The position numbers were made by a program, and so were the translations under genes. Shown one piece after another: positions 19,669 to 28,896 of a DNA stretch of 40,877 bases (its first letter is position 1; every line of letters starts with the position of its first letter). The stretch is from positions 1 to 40,877 of the forward strand of contig JAUZQK010000019.1 of the NCBI GenBank assembly GCA_030951025.1, written 5' to 3'. The DNA comes from Mariprofundus sp. Its GTDB lineage: Bacteria > Pseudomonadota > Zetaproteobacteria > Mariprofundales > Mariprofundaceae. The notes under the pieces were generated by a model. It saw only the letters and a program-made list of their open reading frames with translations. It made no database searches and was not told where the DNA came from.

Positions 19669-21296
19669 TGAGGCCCTGCCTTTAATACATCAACCGACAT
19701 CTGCTCTGCAAACGGCGCGAATGCAGTTTTGAATTTTTCCGCCAAAGCTCTGGCTGCACTGACATAATCATTCGGATCATCCTGATTATGCCAGGTATGC
19801 ATCGGATCGAGCTGATCGGGCATTCTCAAGCCCAGCACAGGGTGATTTTGATAGCTCAGTCCATCCAGCTTTCCGTTTAAAGCAGCATTGAGCAGGGTGC
19901 GTGTAAGATCAATACCCATGCGTTCTCCGATGCCTGCAGGACCACCGCTCCAGCCTGTATTGAGCAGCCAGCATTGCACTTTACCCATGCGTATTTTGGC
20001 ACCCAATGCGGTTGCATAAAACGAGGCATCATGCGCCATCAATGCCATGCCACAGCCAGGTTTGAATGTGGCCGTGCATTCGACAAGCCCGGACTCGGGA
20101 TTTTTCACCGCCGCTGAAGCATAACCAAGTAAGAAATAATACATCACCTGATCGGCCGTCAAACGCGAAATAGCAGGCAATACCCCAAAGCCATCACAGG
20201 CCAGTAAAACCAAATGCTTGGCACTACCAAGCATGGCCGAATCCCCTGCCAGGCTGGCAAGAGGAAAAGCTGCACGTGCCCCGGTCCGATCATCAAAACA
20301 CATCTGTCGCGTTTGCATATCCAGCTCAACATGCTCTAAAGCCGTGCCAAAAGACTGGCTGGCAGTATACACTGGGGTGTCATGTTGTTGATCGAAATGA
20401 TTTATCCTGGCATAACAGCCAGCCTCGAAATTAAACACATGCTGTTCGCTCCAGCCGAGAGCATCATCAGCAAGAAAAGGTCGTTCAGGATCAGCCACAA
20501 GTGTTGTTTTACCACTGCCTTCAGGCCCCAACAGCAAAGCAGATGCTCCATCCTCAGCCACAAAAGAAGCCGCATGCAATGGCAACACATCGCTGTCTGC
20601 CAGCACGTATTCCATCATGGCAGCCACGCTGTTTTTAATATCTCCCGCATGAGCAGAACCACCGATCAAAGCCATGCGCCGGTCTGTGTGTATCAATACA
20701 AAAGCCCCACCATGCAGACCATCGCGCTCCGGCACGGCACAAAAATACGGCAGATGGATAATGGTCAAGGCTGAATCATTAAGCTTCGCATCGGCTTCTG
20801 CCCCCTCCACTGAATCAGTGACTAAAGGAGCCATAAACATGTTTTTGGCAAACAAAGCATGCCATGCTGATTGTGTAATCAGCCGTAACGGCTGCTCATA
20901 AGCTGATTGTGCCGCCAGCAGACCATCTTCGACATACACAGAACGCCCGACCAAATAAGCCCGCATCCGATCAAACACAGCCTCAAACTGCGTTTCAGAT
21001 AAGTTGTATTGCTCCCCCCCTGACCGATCGCCACTGTGATGCTCAACCCGGTACCATTGCGCTAGCTGATTACCTGCATGCCCCTTACGCAACAGCAGGG
21101 CACCAGCCTCAGTCAGTTCCGCTTCACGATTATGCAGAGCATGTTCATACAATGTGGCGGTGGGCAAGTTCCACCAGGCGCTTTCAAACTTGTTCAGGCC
21201 AAGTGATTCCAGACCAGAGCTTTGCTGGCCAAGCTTATGCTGACTCATAAGCCCACCTGCATTGGTTTTTTCAAATCTGAGAGAGGCATGATTCAT
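19665..21296 (-). CDS. Divergent ATP-dependent phosphoenolpyruvate carboxykinase homologue
   Basis: The protein (543 residues) aligns with ATP-PEP carboxykinase along its length: WHALFAKNMF, MALIGGSAHAGDIKN, P-loop GPEGSGKTT (257-265), FLADDALGW with the two metal/ATP aspartates, VFNFEAGCYARI, FGVLPAISRLTADQ and LLNTGWSGG. However, the oxaloacetate-binding GRSPKDK motif is replaced (GHAGNQLAQW), so Arg65 of the E. coli enzyme appears lost. The Lys213 metal ligand is Asn, and Tyr207 is His. The Mn-binding His (LPLHAAS) and the Arg333 equivalent (ARAAFP) are kept. It may be a kinase-like enzyme with another substrate. AAGGAG precedes ATG 21296 by only 3 nt; ATG 21248 is an alternative. Confidence 0.85.
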   Translation of the reverse strand: MNHASLRFEKTNAGGLMSQHKLGQQSSGLESLGLNKFESAWWNLPTATLYEHALHNREAELTEAGALLLRKGHAGNQLAQWYRVEHHSGDRSGGEQYNLSETQFEAVFDRMRAYLVGRSVYVEDGLLAAQSAYEQPLRLITQSAWHALFAKNMFMAPLVTDSVEGAEADAKLNDSALTIIHLPYFCAVPERDGLHGGAFVLIHTDRRMALIGGSAHAGDIKNSVAAMMEYVLADSDVLPLHAASFVAEDGASALLLGPEGSGKTTLVADPERPFLADDALGWSEQHVFNFEAGCYARINHFDQQHDTPVYTASQSFGTALEHVELDMQTRQMCFDDRTGARAAFPLASLAGDSAMLGSAKHLVLLACDGFGVLPAISRLTADQVMYYFLLGYASAAVKNPESGLVECTATFKPGCGMALMAHDASFYATALGAKIRMGKVQCWLLNTGWSGGPAGIGERMGIDLTRTLLNAALNGKLDGLSYQNHPVLGLRMPDQLDPMHTWHNQDDPNDYVSAARALAEKFKTAFAPFAEQMSVDVLKAGPQ

Positions 21297-21340
21297 GATC
21301 TCCTTGTTGGCTTTTATTGACTGAAATGCAAAGCATCATC

Positions 21341-21778
21341 TTATTGATGAGGAGCATTAAAACAACGCTGTTCAACCAGAAAGTAACCGTGGCTCGATGG
21401 CCGTTGCTGATAAGTAATCATGATCGCATCCTCGGCATTGAACCTATGACTGGTGCCAAAAATAACCGTTTCCTGATGCGTCAAGGCAGAATCTTGAGGA
21501 TATTCAATCGTCATCGCATGATCAGATTGCCAATGCATGATGGCATCATAACCATATTTGAATGAAAAACTGGCCATGCTATCTTCAAATTCACGATCCG
21601 CCTTGCGAATATTGAACTTCATTTCATGATGGATGGGATTATCATCATACGAGATCCGATACAATGTGGCGATTTTTTCACCTGATGGTGATGGGCATTC
21701 AAACATCACATCGGTTTTTTTATTGCCGCTGCAAGCGCTGAGCAACACGGACAATGTCAAAGCCGCTATCATTTTCAT
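21341..21778 (-). CDS. Small lipoprotein of unknown function
   Basis: This 145-residue protein has a clear lipoprotein signal, KMIAALTLSVLLSACSG, with Cys about 16 as the lipidated residue. The mature part (about 125 residues) is polar, with beta-strand-like stretches (ATLYRISYD, ESYGYFLVEQRC-like ends) and an extra pair of Cys (FECPS, EQRCF) that could form a disulfide. I do not recognise a domain. The start overlaps the stop of the HemY-like gene by 4 nt, and 44 nt separate its stop from the PEPCK-like gene, so it is probably translated with both. Confidence 0.8.
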   Translation of the reverse strand: MKMIAALTLSVLLSACSGNKKTDVMFECPSPSGEKIATLYRISYDDNPIHHEMKFNIRKADREFEDSMASFSFKYGYDAIMHWQSDHAMTIEYPQDSALTHQETVIFGTSHRFNAEDAIMITYQQRPSSHGYFLVEQRCFNAPHQ

Positions 21779-22995
21779 CGGGACAAACGTGCAAATTCTT
21801 TTTCAACACGTTCCAGGCAATCTTCTACCGCCACACCATCAAAATAATTACCAACCAAAGCCAGCGGCTGATCCAATAGCGCCGCATCGAGCCCATGGGT
21901 CAAGGCATGATGCCCCATATCCGGCGCGGGCAACCGATTGGTGTGATGAAACACATGTGCCAATGCAGCCTGCTTCAGCTGCAACACATCACAGATACGT
22001 TGTGTTTTCTCCGCTTCATTCAACACACCCGGTTTAAAATGAAAGGTAAAACCTCGCCAGCGGGGATGCTCTATAAAGTCACGCGATACAGCAGAATAAA
22101 AATCACCATCTATCGCAATCACACCGGCCATGGCAGGCAATGATAAATCTTTTTTATCAATCGCTACAGCCACCGATTCAATCTCGACTTCATGCACCCA
22201 GCCCAACTGCTCGGCAATATCGGCATGGGCATCTTTCAACAGCCGCGATGCAGCCAATGCCGGTGTAGCACAGACCAGTTGATTGCAATGGTAAACGCCT
22301 GCTGCAGTTTCTATTGTATAACACTGCTCAGAGTGATCCGGGCCATTAAACTGAATCGAGCTGATCTGTTGATTGTTTTTCACCGTCAGCTGTTCAGCCA
22401 GTGCGGTAATAATATCACTCAAACCGCCCGCGAAGGTATAACTGCGTGTGATCGATTTATCGCGTGGCCGTTTGCGGAACAACATATCGGCGGGCACATC
22501 CGCCACCGGCTGACAAAGCACCGCAGCCAGAGCATGCTGAAAAACCTCATCATAATTCGCTGGACCTACCACCGCGCCATAATAATCCGCCACCGATATA
22601 TCTTTTTTCTCGAGTGAAAACATGCGCCAGGCATGACGGATCAATTCAAAAAAGTGTAACCGTGAAGGAATCGAACACATTGCCCCATCAACCCATAAAC
22701 GGTAACGCAGCTTTTCACGCGGCTGCATCTGATCAATCAAAGCCAGCCGTTTCAATAGATTCAACAAACGCCCATAGGAATTAAAACAGGTGTGCGTGCC
22801 CATCTCCAGCCAGAAACCCTGCTCATCATCGGGGATCTGCGCATGATCAAGCACCAGAGCCGAATGAAAACAACCACCAAGCTGTGCTTCTTTTTCCAGC
22901 ACCAGTACATTCAAACCGGCCTGTTTGGCTTCAAAGGCCATCGCCAGACCGCTAATGCCCGCGCCAACCACAATCATATCATATCGTGTATTCAT
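21775..22995 (-). CDS. FAD-dependent amine oxidase, HemY-type protoporphyrinogen oxidase-like
   Basis: This 406-residue flavoprotein has the FAD-binding Rossmann motif IVVGAGISGLAMAFEA, followed by LEKEAQLGG. At the C-terminus LALVGNYFDGVAVEDCLE is the second FAD contact typical of HemY-type protoporphyrinogen IX oxidases. At roughly 50 residues shorter than most HemY enzymes and with a diverged middle, it could also be another amine or carotenoid-type oxidase; the heme role is therefore tentative. GGAG lies 7 nt before the ATG. It heads the five-gene minus-strand cluster. Confidence 0.8.
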   Translation of the reverse strand: MNTRYDMIVVGAGISGLAMAFEAKQAGLNVLVLEKEAQLGGCFHSALVLDHAQIPDDEQGFWLEMGTHTCFNSYGRLLNLLKRLALIDQMQPREKLRYRLWVDGAMCSIPSRLHFFELIRHAWRMFSLEKKDISVADYYGAVVGPANYDEVFQHALAAVLCQPVADVPADMLFRKRPRDKSITRSYTFAGGLSDIITALAEQLTVKNNQQISSIQFNGPDHSEQCYTIETAAGVYHCNQLVCATPALAASRLLKDAHADIAEQLGWVHEVEIESVAVAIDKKDLSLPAMAGVIAIDGDFYSAVSRDFIEHPRWRGFTFHFKPGVLNEAEKTQRICDVLQLKQAALAHVFHHTNRLPAPDMGHHALTHGLDAALLDQPLALVGNYFDGVAVEDCLERVEKEFARLSR

Positions 22996-23121
22996 AAGCC
23001 GACTCCAGCATCTCAGGCCAGCGAACGCAATAGCTATCGGCTCTCACGCGCTTTCATTTGCAGATGAACTTCTTATCATTGCCACCATGCGATTCCTATC
23101 ATCCAGTCAATCAGCAAGCCG

Positions 23122-26100
23122 GTGAATCCCTCACCCCTAAAACTGGACGCAGAGCTGGATGCTATCATCTCTCGTCAGATGACCTCTTCTGTGCTCATTG
23201 CTCTGATGATTGCAGCACTCATGACCTCAGCATTATCGCATAGCCTCAACCATCATATCCTGTATTGGTTCATGGCAATATTTACGGTATCTGTTTTGCG
23301 TTTAGGCATCTGCACCCCCTCCCTGGCCAGTTATAAACCAGCTGCACAACTACCGCTGACCTTCGCCGCTGGATTAATTTGGGGTGTAAGTGCGCCATTA
23401 TTTCTGCCCACACTCGATACACATCATCAGCTATTATTGATCTTGGTGTTGATTGGCATCGTTGCAGGCTCTAGCAATTCCTACGCCGGGCGCATGCCAC
23501 TCTTTTATGCTTTCATGTTGCCTATTCTCATATCCCTCAGCGGTTGGTTATTTCTCCAGCACGATAACGTCTATTCAACCATCGGCATCATTATCGTCAT
23601 CTACATTCTAGCTTTATCCATTTACACCAAACGCAATACTCATTTATTAACCAGTAGCATCAGTCAAAACATTCAATTGAGCAATGAAATTAGCCTGCGC
23701 CAAGCACATGAACAACGGCTCGAATTACAGCAGCGCATTCTCGATGCCATTGCCCGTCACCGAGGTGACCTGGTGGATATTCTCACCACCATCGTAGAGC
23801 AAGTCGAAGCCCATAATCCGGCTATAAACGCTTCAATATTGTTACTCTCTGAAGATGGCAAACACCTCGACAAAGGTGCTGCACCAAGCCTGCCTACAGC
23901 ATGGAATAAAGCCATTGATGGAATAGAAATAGGTCCACAGGCTGGCTCTTGCGGCGCTGCGGCATTTCGCAACAAACGTGTTATTGCCAGTGATATTGCC
24001 AGTGATCCACTCTGGCCAGACTACCGCGATGCCGCTTTGGCTTTTAATTTAAAGGCCTGCTGGTCGGAACCAATACGTGATGCCAATGGTGATGTGTTGG
24101 GTATCTTTGCTATATATTACCATGAAATCCACCAACCTGAAGATGCCGACATTAGCCTGATAGAACACATTGCCAGCCTGACCAGCATTGCTATTGATAA
24201 CCATGACAACCGCATCAAGCTCGATCACGCCCGCCAACAACAGGCTGCGCTCGTCGATACAATCAAACACAGCTCCGATATGATTTATGTCTATGATACC
24301 GATGGTGTAATTACCAGCGCCAACGATGCCTGCAACGCTACCTTTGGTAGTGATATTATCGGCAAAAACATCAGTGCAATCGTTGCTCCGGATCATTTGC
24401 AACTGGCGCGCACAATGGTTCAGGAAAAGTTAAACAGCGGCAAAAATACTGTTTATGAACTCGATGTCATCAATAGCCATGGCCAGCGTCATCATCTTGA
24501 AATCAATTCCAGCCTGATTATCCGCGACGGCCAACCTGCCGGCATTAGCGGCATTGCGCGTGACATCACCGTACGCAAAAAAGCCGAAGCTAAATTGGCT
24601 CTGCTCATGCAAGCCATTGATGCCTGTCATGAATCCATTCTTGTGCTCAATGCCGAGGGCGCGATTGAATTTGCCAATCCCGCTGCAGAAGCCCTGTACC
24701 AACAACCATTAAAACAAATCCTCGGCAGTAATGCTGCTTTGTTGCGCGGCGGCAAACTTGGCGATGATACATACAAGGATATTATCGCCACCATCAATCA
24801 AGGTGAAACATGGCATGGTGAATTACAATGTCAAAGTCCGGATAACACACATCGTCTGATTGCCCGCCGCATCTCACCAATCATGGATGAATCCGGACAC
24901 GTACATCATCAAATTTGCATTGATCATGACATCACTGAAGTCACCCAGCGCAATCAGCAACTCGAGCATACCCAGCGACTGGAAAGTCTCGGCGTATTGG
25001 CTGGTGGCATTGCACATGATTTCAATAATCTACTGGCTGTCATCATGGGCAATGCAGCCTTGGCAGAACTTTATTTAACCTCATCAAACAACCCTGATGC
25101 AGCAAACAATCAAGTGTTTCTCTCGCGTATTCGTGAATCCAGCCAGCAGGCTGCCGAGCTGTGCAAACAAATGCTCGATTATGCCGGCAAGGGACGCTTC
25201 GTCATCGAAGCCATCAATGTATCTGATCTCATCCAGGATATGGCACGTTTGATGGAAGTCTCCATCGGCAAACAAGTCAGCACACACTTTGCACTCAGTC
25301 AAGATCTGCCATGGATCGAAGCCGATGCCAGCCAAATCCAGCAAGTGGTGCTCAATCTAATCACCAATGCCAATGATGCGATTGGCGATCACACCGGTAA
25401 CATCACATTCAGCACCGGTCACATGCAAGCCAGCCAGCAGCAACTCGCGGCCACACGCACCAATGAAAACCTGGCGACTGGACAATATGTCTACCTCGAA
25501 GTCTCCGACACCGGCTGTGGCATGGATGCAAACACCATGGAAAAAATATTTGACCCCTTCTTCACCACCAAATTCATTGGTCGCGGGCTGGGCATGAGCT
25601 CCATGATCGGCATTGTGCGGGCTCACCACGGTGCCGTTCTTGTACAAAGCCAAGCGGGCAAAGGCACCACCTTCCGCATCTTATTGCCGGTCAGCAAAAG
25701 TAATAAAACACCAGCCGCAAGCCAAAAACCAAGCAGCGCTGTCACATCAGCTGTCAAACAAACATCCGGCCTCATCTTAATGGTTGATGATGAAGATAAC
25801 ATTCGTGAGATGGCTTGCACCACGCTCGAACACATGGGACTCACTGTCATGCAAGCATGTGATGGTGCGCAGGCCGTTGAAATCTACCGCCAGCAGCACC
25901 AGCAGATCAGTGCTGTCATCTTAGATTTAACCATGCCCAATATGGATGGAAAAAGCTGTTTTGCCGAACTAAAATCAATCAATCCGGATGTGAAAGTGCT
26001 ATTATCGAGTGCTTACAGCGAACAGGAGATCAGTGAAATATTCAGCGCTCATGAACCCGCCGGTTTTATTCAAAAGCCCTATATGCCGGAGATCTTGCAA

Positions 26101-26127
26101 CAGCATATCAAACAGCTCATTACTTAA
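23122..26127 (+). CDS. Hybrid sensor histidine kinase (membrane, GAF, two PAS, kinase, receiver)
   Basis: This 1001-residue signal protein has about five N-terminal membrane helices (22-170) and a GAF domain (about 200-362, with GPQAGSCGAAAF). Two PAS domains follow (about 375-485 and 495-605), then HisKA with LAGGIAHDFNNLL (phospho-acceptor His about 632) and HATPase with NLITNANDA, DTGCGMD and RGLGMSS. A C-terminal receiver (885-1000) has the acceptor Asp935 in ILDLTMP and Lys985. The GAF pattern resembles those of redox or small-ligand sensors, but the signal is unknown. The start is a GTG (23122) without a ribosome site; it overlaps the stop of a 12-codon frame, so the exact start is uncertain. 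Confidence 0.9.
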   Translation: MNPSPLKLDAELDAIISRQMTSSVLIALMIAALMTSALSHSLNHHILYWFMAIFTVSVLRLGICTPSLASYKPAAQLPLTFAAGLIWGVSAPLFLPTLDTHHQLLLILVLIGIVAGSSNSYAGRMPLFYAFMLPILISLSGWLFLQHDNVYSTIGIIIVIYILALSIYTKRNTHLLTSSISQNIQLSNEISLRQAHEQRLELQQRILDAIARHRGDLVDILTTIVEQVEAHNPAINASILLLSEDGKHLDKGAAPSLPTAWNKAIDGIEIGPQAGSCGAAAFRNKRVIASDIASDPLWPDYRDAALAFNLKACWSEPIRDANGDVLGIFAIYYHEIHQPEDADISLIEHIASLTSIAIDNHDNRIKLDHARQQQAALVDTIKHSSDMIYVYDTDGVITSANDACNATFGSDIIGKNISAIVAPDHLQLARTMVQEKLNSGKNTVYELDVINSHGQRHHLEINSSLIIRDGQPAGISGIARDITVRKKAEAKLALLMQAIDACHESILVLNAEGAIEFANPAAEALYQQPLKQILGSNAALLRGGKLGDDTYKDIIATINQGETWHGELQCQSPDNTHRLIARRISPIMDESGHVHHQICIDHDITEVTQRNQQLEHTQRLESLGVLAGGIAHDFNNLLAVIMGNAALAELYLTSSNNPDAANNQVFLSRIRESSQQAAELCKQMLDYAGKGRFVIEAINVSDLIQDMARLMEVSIGKQVSTHFALSQDLPWIEADASQIQQVVLNLITNANDAIGDHTGNITFSTGHMQASQQQLAATRTNENLATGQYVYLEVSDTGCGMDANTMEKIFDPFFTTKFIGRGLGMSSMIGIVRAHHGAVLVQSQAGKGTTFRILLPVSKSNKTPAASQKPSSAVTSAVKQTSGLILMVDDEDNIREMACTTLEHMGLTVMQACDGAQAVEIYRQQHQQISAVILDLTMPNMDGKSCFAELKSINPDVKVLLSSAYSEQEISEIFSAHEPAGFIQKPYMPEILQQHIKQLIT

Positions 26128-26199
26128 ATAACCCTATCACACATTGACCTTGGCGCATCGGGCTTCATACTTACACTCTTAAGATTGGGGAGGCTAATC

Positions 26200-27153
26200 A
26201 TGGGTCAGCGCGTGTGTATTATCGGGGGTAGCGGATTTGTCGGTCGCTCCATTGTAGATCAGGCTATTGCTGCCGGACATCAGGTTCGGGTGGCCTGCAG
26301 GCACCCTGAACGAGCCCGTGATTTGATGGTTAAAGGTGTCGAAATGATAGGCACCGATGTCACCGATGGGCGAGGCATTGAAGCTGCCGTTGCCAATCAG
26401 GATGTGGTGATTTATCTGGTCGGTTTATTGTTTGAAAAAGGTAAACAGAATTTTATTGCTGCACACAGAGACGGCGTGGAACGTGTACTCAACGCCTGCA
26501 AACAGGCTGGTGTCGGGCAATATCTACACATGAGCGCCTTGGGTGCAGGTGATGTGAGCGAGAGTGAATATGCCTGCACAAAGGCTGAGGCTGAAAGCTT
26601 GGTGCGCAATTCCGAACTCAATTGGACTATTTTCCGTCCTTCGATTATTTATGGTGCAGGTGATAATTTCTTCAATCAATTCAAAGCCATGTCGGCCGCG
26701 TTGCCGGTGATGCCGGTGATTTCCGGCAGCTCATTATTTCAGCCGGTGTGGGTTGAAGATGTGGCTCGTGCCTTTGTCAGCTCGATTGGCAACCCGCATG
26801 TACACAGCCAAGTCTATGATTTGGGCGGCCCGAAAACGTACAGCTTTGAAGCCATGTTAAAACTATTGATGGCTGAACTCGGGCGTGAACGCGTGTTTAT
26901 TCCCCTGCCTACGATTGCAGCAAAAGCAATGGCTGTTTTCACTTCCATCATGCCTACGCCACCGATCACACTCGATCAAATCAAACTACTGAAGCATGAT
27001 AATGTGGTTACAGGCGAAGCATTCCCTGCATTGTTCGGCACGGCTGCAGCACTGGAAGATATTCTACCCGGCTTTATCGGAGACTCTCAAGTCGAAGGCG
27101 CGCAAATACGCATGAATGGTTGCCGCACCCACTATCGCAAGGGTGGCATTTGA
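26200..27153 (+). CDS. NAD(P)-binding NDUFA9-like atypical short-chain dehydrogenase
   Basis: This 317-residue protein is an atypical SDR resembling the complex I NDUFA9 subunit. It has the glycine-rich IIGGSGFVGRSIVDQA, then GTDVTDGRGIEAAV, VVIYLVGLLFEKGK, LHMSALGAG and FRPSIIYGAGDNFFNQF. The catalytic Tyr-x3-Lys is present as YACTK. Bacterial members often act in quinone or sterol/carotenoid-like lipid chemistry, but the substrate is not known here. ATG 26200 is chosen because GGGGAGG lies 6 nt upstream. It directly precedes plsY. Confidence 0.85.
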   Translation: MGQRVCIIGGSGFVGRSIVDQAIAAGHQVRVACRHPERARDLMVKGVEMIGTDVTDGRGIEAAVANQDVVIYLVGLLFEKGKQNFIAAHRDGVERVLNACKQAGVGQYLHMSALGAGDVSESEYACTKAEAESLVRNSELNWTIFRPSIIYGAGDNFFNQFKAMSAALPVMPVISGSSLFQPVWVEDVARAFVSSIGNPHVHSQVYDLGGPKTYSFEAMLKLLMAELGRERVFIPLPTIAAKAMAVFTSIMPTPPITLDQIKLLKHDNVVTGEAFPALFGTAAALEDILPGFIGDSQVEGAQIRMNGCRTHYRKGGI

Positions 27154-27161
27154 ATCCTGCA

Positions 27162-27794
27162 ATGTTGGATTTAATCGGAGCTGTATGCGCAGCTTATTTG
27201 CTCGGCGCGATTCCTTTCGGGCTGGTATTATCCCGTTTGATGACCGGACAAGATCCACGCCAGCACGGTAGCGGTAATATTGGTGCGACCAATGCCATGC
27301 GCACCGGTGGCAAGCTGGTTGGCGCACTCACCCTGTTGGCCGACATTAGCAAAGGCGCTGCGCCTATTGCGCTGGCGATTATCTTTCAATTTTCTGAATG
27401 GTGGATTGCAGCCATTGCCATCGCCACCTTTGTCGGCCATATCTTCCCTGTCTATTTGAAGTTTCAGGGCGGCAAAGGTGTCGCCACCATGCTCGGTGTG
27501 ATGCTGCCTTGGCAGCCTTTGGCCGCCTTGTTTGGGCTGCTGATCTGGATCGCCGCATTATTGATCAGCCGTTATGTTTCAGTGGCCTCAATCCTGGCAG
27601 CAATATCTCTGCCTTTATTGCTGTTGATGGGCAATAACTCAATGCCTGCCCTGTGGGTCGGCCTGTTGTTTGCCGCGCTGGTAACCTTCAAACACAGCGG
27701 CAACATCACACGTTTGATGAATGGAACCGAATCATCCATCACTGCCAAAAAAAAGATAACACGAGCTCCTGACGCTCCTGCAGGGGAAAACTAA
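27162..27794 (+). CDS. plsY: Glycerol-3-phosphate acyltransferase PlsY
   Basis: This inner-membrane enzyme acylates glycerol 3-phosphate with acyl-phosphate in the first step of phospholipid synthesis. All three PlsY motifs are visible: HGSGNIGATNAMRTGGK, FVGHIFPVYLKFQGGKGVATM and, near the end, FKHSGNITRLM. Five membrane helices are evident. The start is uncertain: ATG 27162 fits the family N-terminus, while a TTG at 27150 lies closer to an AAGGGTGG but overlaps the previous stop. The stop overlaps the ATG of the LysM gene (TAATG). Confidence 0.93.
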   Translation: MLDLIGAVCAAYLLGAIPFGLVLSRLMTGQDPRQHGSGNIGATNAMRTGGKLVGALTLLADISKGAAPIALAIIFQFSEWWIAAIAIATFVGHIFPVYLKFQGGKGVATMLGVMLPWQPLAALFGLLIWIAALLISRYVSVASILAAISLPLLLLMGNNSMPALWVGLLFAALVTFKHSGNITRLMNGTESSITAKKKITRAPDAPAGEN

Positions 27795-28840
27795 TGCCAT
27801 TCAAAACCTTGATCTTATCGCTGCTTGCAGCCCTGTGTTTGCTTGCCTCACCCATGCTTCAAGCCGCAGACTATAAGCACGATACCAACAGCAGCGCTTT
27901 AAAAGCCGACATCAAACAACCTTATGTGGTCAAAAAAGGCGATACACTGTGGCATATTGCCGATTACTTTTTCCAGAACCCCAGCCAATGGATCAAACTA
28001 TGGGAACGCAATCTATACATCACCAATCCCGACTTAATTTATCCCGGCAACAAGATCTGGTTTGATGGTACACGCCTAAGGCTCGGTGGTCTGAGCCTGG
28101 TTAAGCCGGTACCGAAAGTCATCATCAAGCCGGTCGAACGCCTGGAGGCTCATGCCGACACCTCAGTATTATTAACCGCACTGGCCAGGCAGGATTTTAT
28201 CCAACCCGATCAGGATCACGGTGTGGGTCATGTGCTCGACTCTCTCGATGATCGCCTCAATTACGGGGTGAACGATCATATTTATCTACACATGAACCAG
28301 CCAAGCAAAATCGGTGCATTATTTGATATCTTTCGCAACAGCGATGTCATTCATGATCCGGTGACTGGTAAAGCTGCAGGCATTCTGGTTGAACACATGG
28401 GGCAAGTACGCATTACATCGGTTGAAAATGGCGTTTACCGTGGTGTGATCGTCAAATCCTTTGAAGAGATTTCGCGTGGTGACCGGCTCAAGCCGGCTCG
28501 CAGCATCGATCATCATATCACCCCCATCCAATCCACCCAAACCTTATCGGGCAATGTCATGTACATTCGCAACAACGCCCGTGAAGCCGCCCAAAATCAG
28601 GTGATTGGCATCAGTCTCGGGCTCGGTGATGGCTTAAAAGCAGGCACCATCATGACCATTTACAAGAGTGGACGCATAGTAAGCAATCAAATCAATGATA
28701 AAGCCGTGCTGCTGCCGTCAGAAAAAGTCGGTGAATTGCTGGTACTGGTACCACAACAACATGCATCCATCGCTCTGATCACCCAATCAACAGCGCCGAT
28801 TCATCTCGGCGATAGCATTAAAACCAGCCCAACGCCTTAA
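27794..28840 (+). CDS. Exported LysM-domain protein
   Basis: This 348-residue protein has a signal peptide cleaving after LQAA, then one LysM peptidoglycan-binding domain, PYVVKKGDTLWHIADYFFQN with the continuation PDLIYPGNKIW (about 42-95). The remaining 250 residues have repeated beta-rich segments but no domain I recognise. The gene order LysM-dprA-topA is widespread in proteobacteria. It starts on the last base of the plsY stop codon and ends 56 nt before dprA. Confidence 0.9.
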   Translation: MPFKTLILSLLAALCLLASPMLQAADYKHDTNSSALKADIKQPYVVKKGDTLWHIADYFFQNPSQWIKLWERNLYITNPDLIYPGNKIWFDGTRLRLGGLSLVKPVPKVIIKPVERLEAHADTSVLLTALARQDFIQPDQDHGVGHVLDSLDDRLNYGVNDHIYLHMNQPSKIGALFDIFRNSDVIHDPVTGKAAGILVEHMGQVRITSVENGVYRGVIVKSFEEISRGDRLKPARSIDHHITPIQSTQTLSGNVMYIRNNAREAAQNQVIGISLGLGDGLKAGTIMTIYKSGRIVSNQINDKAVLLPSEKVGELLVLVPQQHASIALITQSTAPIHLGDSIKTSPTP

Positions 28841-28896
28841 TCAGCAGGCGTACTGGCTCATGCCCACCCCTGTGATAGCCGAGTCTGGACACGACT

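Noticed and set aside
18750-21250. Several plus-strand frames of 75-130 codons opposite the JmjC-like and PEPCK-like genes
   Set aside because: They mirror conserved coding sequence on the other strand and are rich in His, Arg, Ser and Pro, as is usual for antisense readings.
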